Shown: positions 21,776 to 33,764, counted from the stretch's first letter. The stretch: DNA of 64,000 nt from Macrotis lagotis (GCF_037893015.1 NC_133665.1:36494533-36558532); one strand, 5' to 3'. A program made the numbers and translations. The notes: generated by a model from the letters alone, not told the origin.

Positions 21776-22325
21776 ATAGGTCTAAAATGGAACTTATCAT
21801 CTTTCCCTGTAAATCCTCTCCCTTTCTACCTAAACCTCCTACCTTCCCTATTTCTGTAGAGAGCAACACCACTCTCTGGCAGGCTCATATCCTAGGAGGC
21901 ATCCTAATTCCTCATTGTCTCTTACCTCTAATAATTAACCTGTTGCAAAGACCTCTCAATTTCACCTTTGGAAACCTCTCAGATCTACCTTCTTTTCTCC
22001 TCTGACTCTGACACCACTCTTGGGCAGAACCTCATCATCTCATGCCTCAACAGCTTGCTGGTGGATCTGACTGCCTCAAGTCTCTCCCTACTCCAATCCA
22101 TCTTTCACTGAGCCACTGAAGTGATTTTCCTTAATTGAAAATCTAATTATATTCCCCCTCCTACTCCTCAATAAATTCCACAATTTCCTGTTGCCTCCAG
22201 GATCAAATGCAGAATGCTTTAATTGGCATTCCCAGCCTTTTAAATCTTGCACTTCCTTCTTTTTGTTTTTCATACATTTTTCCATCCAGTGACACTGACC
22301 TCTTAGTTATTCCATAGACAAGATC

Positions 22326-22400
22326 ATCCCTCCCCTCCCCTCCCCTCCCCTCCCCTCCCCTCCCCTCCCCTCCCCTCCCCTCCCCTCCCCTCCCCTCCCC
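22326..22400. repeat. (CTCCC)n tandem repeat, GGGGA on the minus strand
   Basis: About 15 almost perfect 5-base units within the L2. The minus strand carries about 15 runs of four G spaced by A, a strong candidate for G-quadruplex formation. Confidence 0.96.
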
Positions 22401-22740
22401 ACTTCTGTCTCTCCAGGTCTTCTGGCTGTCCCCACACCTGAATTACTGTCCTTCCTCCACTGATTACTGACCTCCCAGGCTTCCTTTAAGTCCCAACTAA
22501 AATGTCACCTTCTACAGGAAACCTTTTCAACTCCTTTTAATTTCACTTCTTTCACTCTGTTGTTTCCTATTTATTCTGTATAAAGCTTGTTTTCTATGTA
22601 TTTGTTAGTTTCCTGTCTTCTCAATGAGATATAAGTTCCTTGAGGGCAGAAATTGTCTTTTGCTTCTTTTTGTATCACCAGTGCTTAGCACTGTGCCTAA
22701 TATGAAGAAAGTGCTTAATAAATACCGATGGATTGTTATA

Positions 22741-23320
22741 CTATGAGACTATGGTATACCAAGTTCTGTAGCCATATCACTAGGAGTGATTATGAATACA
22801 GAAAAATTATAATCAGAAGCAAGTTTAGTAATCTTTAATGTTGTTAAAATCTTGTTAAAGGGAGGAAGGCTCTTTGCTCTTGAGATGTAAATTGAGTCCT
22901 AATTGTTTCATTGTTTAATGTAAAATTTGAATCCTGTATCTTCATTCCCAACTCCCTGCTTCCAACAGTCTACACAGTTTTGGTCATGTAAGGGGAGAGG
23001 GATTTCCTCTTTTGCCCGTAACTGGACCTCCACTTGGGGCCAGTGCTCTCTCTCTCTGGGCCCCAGTCAGCTCTCCCTGACCTTCTTGTTTCCTCTCTTT
23101 ATCTGTTGCAGTCTCTGTCTCAGTCTCCCAAGCAACCACACCTAACCTTTTTTGTTATTCACCCTGTCTAAAAGTGTTTATTGACTCTCTGGGAGGAAGT
23201 TTTAAGCTGTTTACTTTGTAATAATTTGTAATAAAATCCTGAGCAGTTTTAAAATCTCAGAGTTTCATTTTTCAAAAACCCTTGATTTCTATCTTTAATT
23301 GGTGACTCCAAAAATCCCAG
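22741..23320 (+). mobile_element. Possible LTR fossil (class I-like), uncertain
   Basis: A pyrimidine-rich promoter-like part is followed by AATAAAATCCTGAGCAG, TTTCATTTTT and TTAATTGGTGACTCC. That order resembles the poly(A) signal, R/U5 and end of a retroviral LTR. No flanking repeat and no internal coding part was recognised, so it would be a solitary or partial LTR. Old, judging by its context. Could equally be unrelated sequence. Confidence 0.3.
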
Positions 23321-23439
23321 TGGCAACAGGAGGACAATGATGCTTAAAAAAAATGACCACACACCTTCAACTAGGCAATAACTTAAAATCGTTGTATACT
23401 GTCCCAAATGCAAATTTTTCTGCCTTCTTTCTCCTAATC

Positions 23440-23665
23440 AATTCTGCTCCTTTCTCTCTAAAATTACCTTTTTGTCTGTAGTATATTATTTCATAATTAC
23501 ATTTATTTGTGTTTTGTATATATTTTCAACATGTTCCCATTGACTTTTCCATTAAAATATAAGTTTCTTAAGGATAAGTTTTGTAGTCTCAGTATCTATG
23601 CTTTTGGTTTTGTAGTCTCAGTACCTATGATAGGCACTAAATAAATGCTTTTTATCCATCCTCAG
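23440..23665 (+). mobile_element. L2 3' end fragment
   Basis: CATTAAAATATAAGTTTCTTAAGG and AGTACCTATGATAGGCACTAA plus AAATGCTTTTTATCC give the L2 3' end. A segment around TTTTGTAGTCTCAGTA is duplicated within it (23580 and 23612). Confidence 0.7.
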
Positions 23666-24442
23666 TACCTGTTCTATATATAGGCACTGTTGAATTGGGT
23701 TTATACAACTGCTTGCCAATAGTCTGGAATACTTGAAGCTTTCATTTATCTTTCTCCCTCCCCTCCAACTAAAGACAGATGGATCTCTTTGGGGACTTCA
23801 CATACTCTGATTTCTTATTGTGTCATAGAAGTGATCTTGAGTTCTAGAAGACTATAACAATGAGTACAAGCTCTGACTAGTTCTATGATTCTGGAAAGGC
23901 TTTAAGTGTAGCCCTGGCTGGTAACAGACAGGTTGTGTCTCCTTTTGGGAGAATGACCTAATTAAGTATAGAGAGATTCATCAATACATCAAAAAGGGGG
24001 TGGGCCTTTGGTGAGAAATCCATTGGTCAAAGAAACTTGTAAAAAAAATTAAAATATAAAATGGTCCTTAATCCTATTCTCCCCCTCCTTTTCCCCACAT
24101 ACAACCTTTTGCTTATGCAATAATGGTTACAGAATAAGAGGCAGAGTACTTTAGAATTATCATGAATCATGAACGTACATAAGCATTAACTTAAGCTTTT
24201 GGTACACTATATAAAATCCTTGTCTGATAGTAAATGAAAGAATTGAATAGTTATAAATATTTGAATTCTTGTTATAGATAAAACCATTATGGAGAAGTGG
24301 TTGCAAATAAATGGCAGGATGCCTATCGGGTTTTATCCAAGAGAAATAACTTTTTAAAAAAGTTGTCAGAGTTGGTTTTTTGTGCATTTGAAGGTCACAG
24401 AAAAAATTTATTCATAGATATTTGCCATCTTTTAGTACTCAC
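23666..24442. other. Unclassified sequence
   Basis: No repeat or gene recognised. AT-rich with short frames only. Confidence 0.4.
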
Positions 24443-24544
24443 AAGTGTTTGCTTCACAAATTTGCATGTCATCCTTGCACAGGGGCCATGCTAATCTTCT
24501 CTGTATCATTCCAATTTTAGTATATATGCTGCCGAAGCAAGCAT
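24443..24544 (-). pseudogene. RNU6 pseudogene: U6 snRNA retropseudogene
   Basis: On the minus strand the spliceosomal U6 sequence is nearly complete from the 5' GCTTGCTTCGGCAGCA through ATACAGAGAAGATTAGCATG, CAAGGATGACATGCAAATT, to the 3' GAAGCAAAC. Most differences from functional U6 are C-to-T at CpG sites (GCGAGC, AACGAT, GCGCAA, ACGCAAA and TTCGTG are all changed), the pattern of methyl-CpG decay. No TATA element is seen about 30 bases upstream of the 5' end, so it is unlikely to be transcribed by pol III. ATTCATA occurs near both ends (about 24411 and 24543), a possible short target duplication. Confidence 0.93.
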
Positions 24545-26120
24545 TCATAATAAGTGTATGTAAAAAGATCAACATGATAATTATTGCTGCTTATATATAA
24601 ATGTCTATAGAATAAGGGAGGAGGTAGAGAAACTCTAAGAAGATTATAACAATAACCTCTGAACAAAACAAATTATGTGAAACCTTCTGACTTCATTGAA
24701 AATGGGAGGATGGCAAACACAAAGATTGAAAGATGTGGTACAAGAATACTGCATGGGGAAGACCCTAGACTTGCAAACCATCTAGAAGTCTAATACCAAT
24801 CCATCATAAATGCTTTCTTCAAGGGGAAAAAAAAACAAGATTCAACATCTCAAAAAAAATTTTTATTTTATTTTAACAGACAGAAAATGACTTATTACTG
24901 ACCTGGGAATCATTTTTGAGTTAGCTGTCCATGTACAGTCAGGCCTTCAACTCATTAAAGATCAAAATTAATACAAAGCTAGAATAAAAATGAGAAAAAG
25001 ATATGGCATGCAATTAAAATATTTCCAACCTGATCTGTTTAAACAAGGTATTGATGCCAAAGAAATGAGAAATGAATAGAGAAAAAGACATTGACAAATT
25101 ATAACAATTTCATAAATGTTTAACCAGTATAAATCAATTGTCCAAACTAGAAGACCTGTAGCATCTAAATAGTGCTTAACTCAGCAAGCAATTGACTTAC
25201 TTGATAGAGAGATTTAGAATATAAACTTATCTATAAAATCTTACTCAGAAGATTATGAACAGCCCAGATTAGGAACAATTAAAGATTTTAATTATATCAT
25301 TTCATAAAATAGCAAGAATCAGTGAAGAGGAAAGAGAGTAAAACAGTTTACAGATAATTTGGTGAGAGACCCGACTAAGCAAACTAAGCAAAATCATCCT
25401 CAGGGCATTTGAAGATGAATGTGGAAGAAGGATACATAAAAAAAAATAGAAAAGATTTGGAAGCATTGATAAAACAAGCCCTTCACCTAATGGACAGTGG
25501 ACCACTAGCTGAACTCTATCACACTGAGAACAAAGTGCTTATAGAGGAAACAGAATTAATATCAAAGAAAGCAAAAATAAGGAAAATAACTACATTAGAA
25601 CAAGTAGAGTGATGAGATTTATTTTGGGGAATGGTGGTGGTGACAAATTATTGAAGGCATTGAGAAATGACTTATTAAGAATTCTAAAGGAATGAAATTT
25701 GTGTAGAATGGGTATGGGGAGAAGAAGAAACATGTATACACTTCCCTTATGCAAAGAAATATTAGTCAAAAATGGCATCAATAACTATTGAATCATATTT
25801 CCACTTTCATTTAACCAACACTTCCCATGTTGGGAATGTAGCTATGGAAATTATCTATGTAGTTTTTAATGAGGCCATTGGAAGTGAATATGAAATTTTT
25901 TTGGGTAAGTGATATTCTATGGCAGACTATGGTCTTAACTACCCTAAAGTTACTGAAAGATTTAGAGAATATGAGATTCCTCTATACTTAGGGCTGACCA
26001 TAAAAAAACCCGAAAAACTTTTGATCTGGTAGAGCAAAACACACTTTTAATAATTTTACCCCAACAAGGGCCAGAATCATATGATTCTTTGAAAGATGAC
26101 CATGTTTGTGATCTTCTCAT
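24545..26120. other. Unclassified sequence with a 68-codon frame
   Basis: About 1.6 kb without a recognised repeat. The frame at 25409-25612 reads lysine- and glutamate-rich (EGYIKKNRKDLEALIKQ, then ALHLMDSGPLAELYH) and looks protein-like, but I cannot place it in a family. It could be a remnant of an old LINE or retrocopy. No exon signals seen. Confidence 0.35.
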
Positions 26121-26124
26121 CTTT

Positions 26125-26305
26125 GTAAGTTAAAATCTGGCTTCAGGCACGTACTAGTTGTGTGATCCTGGGCAAGTCACTTGAGCTTGTTTGTCTCACT
26201 TTCCTCATATATACAAAAAGCTGGACAAGTCATTCTAGCTTGTTTACCAAGAAAACCATACATGGGGTCACAAAGAATTGAATAAAACAGAAAATGACTG
26301 AAATA
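26125..26305 (+). mobile_element. Mar1-like CORE-SINE, 5' truncated
   Basis: TCAGGCACGTACTAGTTGTG, CCTGGGCAAGTCACTTGAGC, then the RTE-type tail CATGGGGTCACAAAGAATTG and GAAAATGACTGAAATATAGC. Confidence 0.85.
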
Positions 26306-27670
26306 TAGCAACCACAAAAGAACATAGCTAGATAGACTATAGATGATGAATTATATCCAGTAATGAAGAGATGTAAAACAGACTGGACTGACTAGAAAAT
26401 TAAGTTGTCTTTTTAATAATTCCATTTTTTCCCCTGAAAGAGAAACTCATCTTTTAAATACTATTATTATTCTGTGATATATGACAGTGAGTTATTGAAT
26501 ACCACAACCTTTGAAGAATTGAAATTGAAGCTCACCAAATGGCTATGAACCCATTTCAACATATTATAAGCAAGGAATTATGAAGTGGTATAGACGATTC
26601 CAGAAAATTATATGATTAAAAAGATATGCTAGACATATGGTAAAAATGAGAGCTAGCCAATAAACAGTTCTTATGGTCCATTTTCATCTTCATGCTATCT
26701 AAAAATTTCAAGTAAGTCTTGTATCATATTAAACTTATGAGAGGATATGAACAAGAGTCACGCAAGATGTGTGTAGGCATGTATCATTAAAGGGAATAGC
26801 CACAACTAGGAAATCACAGACCCATTGAAGCATTGTTTTTTATTTTCCCTGTGGAGTTCCAGAACAATCACATAGAAGTTATGGAGAAGGCACTGTGATT
26901 TTCTGAAATTTGATACAGACAGCCCAATGTCACTGAAAATGGAATCATTTGAAATACTTCATTATCTATATGGAATTCTTTCATTTTGATTGAGTACTCG
27001 TGAGACTACATCTCATACTTTAATTCCTTTCTTGAATCAGAGGCTTGTGGAAAAGGATTATCTCCTTAGTTGCATTTTTTAAAAGGGATTTTCAAGGAAG
27101 TTCAGGAGTTATCATATGTAAGGGGAAGTGCCTTATTAAAGGAGAGTGTGGTGGCAGTGGTTCTCTTGACAAGAGTAACTTCATTTCAGTGCAAAATACC
27201 AGTCACATACACTTCCTAAGTTGATGTTTTCTTCTTTCTTACTTCTCGTGCAAGCTCAAACAAAATATAGAAACTACTGTCTCAACCTGAGGCAGATGAT
27301 AGATTAATAGATTAGAAAATATTGGTTGCCTCTCCTGGAACACAACAAACTGACCCTAGTGCATTCAGGTCGCAGACCTTTTGGGAGAACAGATTGATTA
27401 TTTGCTTTCTCTATCCTATAGGGATTTGTAAAAAATATTTTTTTCCCCCTAAAAAATCTATTTGCCCCTTAGAGACTTGTATTCTCTTTGGGTCAAACCA
27501 AATTTTCTCTAGGCTAAGACTTGTAATTATGGATGAAATTATGTTTTTTTTTCTCTAATTTGTATCCTGAATTGCAGGCTGTGAGTATTTTTCCCAAAAC
27601 AGGAGTCTATTGACTTTTCATACCTTTATTGAGAATATTTTGCTTATATGTATATAGAAACCATGTTCAA
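26306..27670. other. Unclassified sequence
   Basis: No repeat named with confidence. 26620-26760 faintly recalls the 3' coding end of an old RTE-type LINE (CATATGGTAAAAATGAGAGC), too weak to call. Confidence 0.35.
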
Positions 27671-27671
27671 A

Positions 27672-27872
27672 TCAAATCATAGTAATGAATTCCCCTGGGC
27701 AGCACACACTTAGAAAATCATAAATTTAACATTATCTATATTGTTTTATACTTTTATTCATTTTGTTAAACATTTCCCAATTATATTTTAATTTGATTCC
27801 TGTTGTACTTAGGGATTTTGTGGGTCACTTGCCACCCTGCCCTCTAAGCCCAGAGTTTAACACCTCTGATAA
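27672..27872. mobile_element. hAT-like short DNA transposon copy
   Basis: GGGCAGCACACACTTAGAAAA, AACATTATCTATATTG, CATTTCCCAATTATATTTTAA and the end GAGTTTAACACCTCTG follow the order of a marsupial hAT MITE whose other copy lies at 38231. The left terminus is not clear. Confidence 0.6.
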
Positions 27873-29395
27873 AAGTCATTCTCACAGTAACATGCAGACT
27901 CCTCCCCCTGCCCCCTTTCTTTTGGTAATTTCTCTTCAGGTATAGTGTCAAAAAGTCCATTAATGTTTTCAGTGTTGTGCCATTCCAAGCACGAATTTTC
28001 ACTGTGTACACTTGGTATGGAATAACAATTCTTTCAAATTTCATCTTGAGTGTTATTTCTGCTTTGTCACACTGCATAGTGGTTACTGAGGTGTTAGTAT
28101 CCAAATGTGGGGGTTGTATTGTCATTTGTATTAAAAAAAATGTATTGTTAAAGAAATCCTGACATCTGTTCTATTTTCTCTCTATTTGTTGTCTTCCTGA
28201 TGATTTAATTTATGAATACTCTTGGGATGATATGGCTTAATTGGTTCTTATGAGAAGCTTTTTGTTCTTTTATGGTGCACTGTTTCTTGTAATATTTTGC
28301 AATCCTCTTCCATGGAATTTCAAAAATGAGTTTGTATTCCAAATTGGTGTTGCATATGGTTTCCATATATCTCTTCTTTATCATAAAGTAAACCATACTT
28401 TGCTAAAAACATTATGTGTTTGTTGTCTAGGGAAATAACATTGGCTTACTTGTTGTGTTAACTGATTGATGTTTAAACTTTTAGTAGAAATGATAAAAAC
28501 CAAGATGAATATTCTTTTATTCTTCCATTCTCTTCCTCCTGTTTTTGAAATTCATAGATCTTTTGAAGGTAAAGTTGAAGCTGTTACCTTTGTAAATAGT
28601 ATCATTAATGTTCAATGACACTGAGTTGATATGCTATCAGAAGAACTGAACCATATTAAACCTGCTATTCCCATGTGAATTGAAACCAGACAATATAAAG
28701 AAATTGTAGTTCTATGGAAGGATAGATCATAGGTTCACCTTGAAGAAGAAAACAAAGGAATTGGGAGTGTGGTTTTCATAAAATGTCCAAAGGTAATAAG
28801 AATTGCTAGGGATACTTGGTCATAATGTTATATTATAGTGCCCATTAGGAGCAGAAGCTAAAAGACAAAGATTAAGATAATTTCAGTTTATGTATTTACT
28901 TCTGCTGCAGATGATGGGAAGAGTAACACAATAATTTTTAGGAATAGTTTCTGAGAGAAGTAAATTTCAAGCCCTAAATTAGGTAGGGTAGAGCTTCTCA
29001 AGTGCATCACTGATATTCAGATATAAGATCAAATCAACACATTGTAGAGATGAAGAGTATGAGACCAGAGAGAGTTTCAAATCTGTTCTCTCTAATCCTA
29101 TTCTTATCCCCTCTCCTGCTGTTTTACTAGGATTTACAAGCAGTAAAACTTCAGTGTTTTCTAGGGAAGAATATAAGATAATGGAAATAAAAGTCATTTA
29201 AACACCTCCAAATACAATTTCGATATTAGTATTACAAAAGTATTAGTATTGTTATTAGTATTACAAAGCAGGCTTTCACAGAATCATAGAAGAGACCTTA
29301 GAATTCATCTTTGAATAATATCATCAGTTGGTGTTCAGTCAATGTTTGTTCAGAGATCTTCAGTGAGATGACTAGTAGTTACCTCACTTTTTGCT
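27873..29395. other. Unclassified sequence
   Basis: Minus-strand frames at 27844-28125 (94 codons) and 28205-28396 (64 codons) lie close together in the same direction. They could mark an old transposase or retrocopy but match nothing I know. A short MIR scrap (AGAATCATAGAAGAGACCTT) sits at 29280. Confidence 0.35.
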
Positions 29396-29397
29396 TT

Positions 29398-31280
29398 TAG
29401 AAATCTCAATCAATCAAAATTTGTTACATGCCTTTTATGTGTCTGACATTATGCTAAGAGCTAGGGTTACAAAAAGCAGCAAAAGACAGTCTCTGCCTTC
29501 AAGGAATTTATGTATCAATATAATGAGGGAGATAGTAAGAAAACAAATATATACAAAGCAAACTATATGGCAGTTAAATAGAAAATAATGAACAGAGGGA
29601 AGTCCCTGGAAATTGCAATTGGGAAAAGTTTCTTGTTGAAGGTGGGATTTTAGTTGGGACTTAAAGGAAGTCAGGAAGGTCAGGAGTCAGAGCAGAATAG
29701 GGAAAGCAAACAATGCATGAGGGCATATGGGACATCCAAACAGAATTCCCAGAGCAAAGAGATCCAGTGCCTTGCTTGTGGAACAGCCGGAAGGTCAGTG
29801 TCACTGAATTGAAGAGTAAGTGTTGGGGAGTAAGGGGTAAGAAGACTGAAAAGTCAGAAGACTAATATAAAGAAATTGTAGTTCTACTAAACAGTTTGAA
29901 TACTAAGCAAAGCATTTTTTTAATTTGACCCTGGGGGCAAAAGGAAACTATTGAGGTCTATTGAATGTGGCAGGGATGGAGTTGACATGATTGAACCTGC
30001 ACTTTAGGAAATTCATTTTAGTGACTGAATAGGGGACAGATTGGAGCTGGGGCAGATTTAAGGCAAGTAAGACCCACTAATGGAATAATGCAAACGGGAG
30101 GTGATGAGAGCCTGCACTAGAGTGATAGAACAGAGAACAGAAAGAGGTATATCTAAATGATATTGAAAAGGTTAAGGGGGGGCAACAGTGGAGAGTCCAT
30201 ATGATTCCCAGATTGTGGGCCTTTAGGGATTGGGAGAATGGTATTGCCCTCTGTAATAGGGCAGGTAGAAGATGCAAAGGTTTAAGGGGAAAGATAATAA
30301 GTTCTGTTTTAGACACATTGAGGTCCTAATGTGGACAATATTGGACATCCAGTTTAAGATGACTAAAGGAAGTTGGAGACATGAGATTGGAGATCAGGAG
30401 AATATAGGGTAGATTTGAGAATCATGAGCATAGATTTGGAAATTAAATCTATGGAAGATGAAAAGATCACCATGTAAATTAATATAGAGGGGAAAAGGGT
30501 CCAAGTCAGAACCCTAAGGGACACTGATAGAGAGTGTGATTTGGAGGTCAATCCAGCAAAAGAGTCAAAGTATTGGTCAGATGGATAGAAAGAAAACCAA
30601 GGGAGAGTATGAAGGAGGAGAGAGGGATCAACAGCTTTGAAGACTGCAGAGAGGTCAAAGAGAATGAGGATTGAGAAAAGCTATTGGAATTAGCAAATGA
30701 GAGATCATTAATAACTTTAGAGAGAGAAATTTTGAAGAAATGATAAAGTTGGAAACCAGATTCTAAGGAGTTACGAAGAGAGGTAAATATTATAGATGTC
30801 CATTTTGGAGAATTTAGCTAGAAAGAATAGAATTGATCTAGAATGATAGGAAGGATGGAAAAACTGAGTGAACATGTTTTTAAGGTAGGGGGACATGGGC
30901 ATGTTTGTGGGCAATTAGCCAGTAAAGAGGGAAAGATTGAAATTAAGTGAAAATGTTAGGGTGACCGAGGGAATAATCTGTTGAAAGAGATGGAATGGAA
31001 TAGGAATGCTTGAACAAATAGAAGGATTAGCCTTGGTAAGGAATAAGATCATTTCATCAGGTGAGACAGAGGTGAAGGAGATAGTGGCAGGAGGCACCAG
31101 AATGATAGAATTTAATGAAGAGTGAAGAAGAGGACGTTCATTGGGAATTCCTCAATTCTTTCTATAAAATACTCAGATGGAGAGAGAGAGAGGGAGTCAC
31201 AGATGGTTTAGGGATGGAAGAAAAGGTTTGGAAGAGCCTCTGTGGAGAGTGGAAGTTGATAAGAGAGCTATATTAAAATT
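29398..31280 (-). mobile_element. L2 LINE, RT domain to 3' end
   Basis: On the minus strand: an upstream RT piece (30915-31097, DEMILFLTKANPSICSS), a palm-region piece (30363-30551, LFPSILIYMVIF and DLISKSMLMILKS), then a further piece starting MSKTELIIFPLKP (30316 leftward). The 3' end at 29400-29700 has antisense words GCCTTTTATGTGTCTGACAT and GGTGGGATTTTAGTTGGGAC. This is the best-preserved L2 of the window but has many stops. Confidence 0.88.
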
Positions 31281-31282
31281 CT

Positions 31283-31372
31283 AGTCTTGTGATTTTTTTG
31301 TCATAGATGGAAATGAGATTAATCTGGCATGATCTGTTCTTGAGAAAATCATATGGACACTATGTGCATATT
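31283..31372 (-). repeat. CR1/L3-derived segment, direct duplicate of 32803-32880
   Basis: CTAGTCTTGTGATTT, AATCTGGCATGATCTGTTCT and AAAATCATATGGACACT are shared with the second copy, same orientation. Both differ from the L3 consensus that I remember (AAGCCATGCTGGCTCT) in the same way. Confidence 0.7.
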
Positions 31373-32404
31373 AAAATTCCAGGAACAGTGAGGTCCTAGT
31401 TGATATTATGCAACACAAATCCAGTCAGATGACTACATAATTTTCTCTAATTTTTATTAAATTTTTTCTTATATTGAGTGTAAATCTACCTCTCCTTACC
31501 TTTCATCTATTGTGCCTAGTTCTGCCCTATGGAACCACATGGAACAGGACTTCTCTTTCTGCATGACAACTCCATAGATTTGAAAACAAGTATCAGGTGC
31601 TGACTGACTAGACATTCTCTTCTTTAGGTTAAACATTTCAAGTACCTTCAATTATCTTTGTAAGCCTTGATCTTGAGGTCCCTTATAATCCTGGTCAACT
31701 TCCTTGATATTCTTTTTAGCTTTGTAAAGTCCTTCACAATAATAATTCCTAGAACTGAAGACATTATTTTATATATGTTCTGACCTGGGCAAAGTATAGC
31801 AGGACTATTATTTGCCTCTTTTGGATTCTGTTCCTCTTATCATATAGCCTAATATTGAATTATTCTTTGCCTGTCATACTATACTGTTGACTCATTTTGA
31901 ACATGTAGTCAACTAAGATCTCTAGAACTTTTTCAGATGATTTGAAGTCTAACTATACCTTAGGCCATCTTTTTGTGAAATTGATTTTTTAAATCTTAAC
32001 ATAGGACTTTGCATTTATGCCAATTCAGTTTAATTTCCTCCCTAGATTAATGATATATTTTTAGTCTAATGATATATTTTTAGACCCTGATGATCAATGA
32101 ATATACTAGAAATCCCACTATGTTTTTCTTTCCACTTTAAATTTGATGAATATGCCTCTTAGTCATTTATTAGAATGCAAGTTTTTCCCTTTGCACCCCT
32201 AGAACTTAGCCATCCCTGGTATTTAGTAACTATTGTTTAATAACTACCAATTGGTTTAGATTGAATTCATTCAACTCATCAATAAAAATACACATATATA
32301 AACATATAAATGTATTATGTATATTAAACAACAAAGGTCTAATAGCATGACCTTGAGTATTCTGTGAAAGACTTATCTTCTATTTGAAATTGAGTCAATA
32401 GCTG

Positions 32405-32660
32405 CTCTTGGTTCTAGGTGACTAGGTGATTTGCTGGATAAGGCACAGGACTTGGAGTCAGGAAGACAAGTTCAAATCTTGCCTTAGATACTTACAAGCT
32501 ATGTGTCCCTAGGCAATTTGCTTAACCCCATTGTATCTCAATTTCATCACCTGTTAAATGGTGATAACACCTACATCTCAAGATCGTTATGAGGACAAAA
32601 TGAGTTAAATGTAAAATACTTTGAAAAAATCAAAGTTATATATAAATATTATCTAGAATC
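32405..32660 (+). mobile_element. CORE-SINE with MIR-type 3' part
   Basis: CTAGGTGACTAGGTGATTTG head, ACTTGGAGTCAGGAAGAC, AGCTATGTGTCCCTAGGCAA, then the MIR-like GGTGATAACACCTACATC and TTATGAGGACAAAATGAG. Confidence 0.82.
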
Positions 32661-33237
32661 ATTATTATGATTCTAAATCCATTCAATTGCATTTTCACCT
32701 AGCCCACCCCTCTTCATCCTGTCTATGAAAGTAACATGCTCTGTGAATTCTTTTTCTAACATCAATGAAGATCATATCAATTAGATTTATCTAATATACT
32801 AGTCTTGTGATTTCATCATAAATGGGAATAATCTGGCATGATCTGTTCTTGATAAAATCATATGGACACTGTGTGCATCCTGCTTCATTTTTCTAGTTGC
32901 TCAGTAATCATCTCTTTGGTGGTATGTTTTCTAATTGGAGTTGAAACTGAAGACAAGCTCATCATTCCATATTTTGCAGACTATAATTAATTTTCTTTCT
33001 GGAAAGTCAGGATGGTTTTTACTTTTTCTGATCTTGTGGCATTTTCCCCACTCTCTATGATCTTGTAATGATGATAGTAATCTGGCAATCACTCTGCAGT
33101 TTTTAATACTCTGGAACATAATAAATATTGGTCTGTTGACCCTGTCAAGGATAGCAAGGTATCCTCTTCTCTCCTTGGGTATCTTTGGTTAAACTTTCAC
33201 ACTTGATTTATATATATTTCTCTTTGGAAGAATAAGC

Positions 33238-33370
33238 AGAATAAATCAATCAATAAGCATTTATTAAGCATCTACTAAATGTTCAATGTTTTGTTAGGCA
33301 CTGAGGATATAAAGATAAAAATGAAGTCGTTGCTGCCCTTAAGGAACTTACATTCTATCAGCAAACAAAG
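33238..33370 (-). mobile_element. L2 3' end fragment inside L3
   Basis: AATCAATCAATAAGCATTTATTAAGC, TTAGGCACTGAGGATATAAAG and AAGGAACTTACATTCTA are the antisense L2 3' end. Confidence 0.82.
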
Positions 33371-33527
33371 CAAGAATAGGTTAGCTCTGTCTTTTGTCTT
33401 TGTCTGAAAATATCATGCCATCCATTACACACAACTTCATTATTATTATTTTTCCTTTTTTCCCATACAGTTAAAAAAAAACTCCCCCCCCTTCAATATC
33501 CTTAATATTCCTCATCTACTTTAACTT

Positions 33528-33679
33528 TTTTTTTTAGGCTTTTGTAAGGCAAATGGGGTTAAGTGGCTTACCCAAGGCCACACAACTAGGTAATTATTAA
33601 GTGTCTGAGGCTGGATTTGAACTCAGGTACTTCTGACTCCAGGGCCAGTACTCTATTCACTGAGCCATCTAGCTGCCCC
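33528..33679 (-). mobile_element. CORE-SINE inside L3
   Basis: Reverse SINE with poly-T start and ATCTAGCTGCCCC end, bounded by TACTTTAACTT at 33517-33527 and 33680-33690. Confidence 0.94.
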
Positions 33680-33764
33680 TACTTTAACTTCTTTAAACTT
33701 AGTTGCCCTGTTGTTATTTTTAAAGGAATGTTCTATACTTCTATAATATTTTCCAATGATTGAG

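Larger units (their letters stand above)
21119..22738 (+). mobile_element. L2 LINE, RT to 3' end
   Basis: Plus-strand L2. RT-region words (TTGATCACTCTCCTC, CTCAGGGTTCTGTCCTGA) are followed, after a SINE, by an RT piece encoding MELIIFPCKSSPF and NLSDLPSFLL (21787-22005). The C-terminal region and 3' end come next: CTTCCTTTAAGTCCCAACTAA, then TCCTTGAGGGCAGAAATTGTC, GTGCTTAGCACTGTGCCTAA and TGCTTAATAAATACC. A (CTCCC)n tract sits within. Many stops; inactive. Confidence 0.87.

Noticed and set aside
26580-26760. Weak resemblance to the 3' coding end of an RTE-type LINE.
   Set aside because: Only scattered words agree and the frame is full of stops. Not strong enough to call.
32405-32660. Considered as a tRNA gene because the SINE head resembles a tRNA.
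   Set aside because: All such heads in the window continue into the CORE-SINE body and tail, and none folds as a complete tRNA by inspection.
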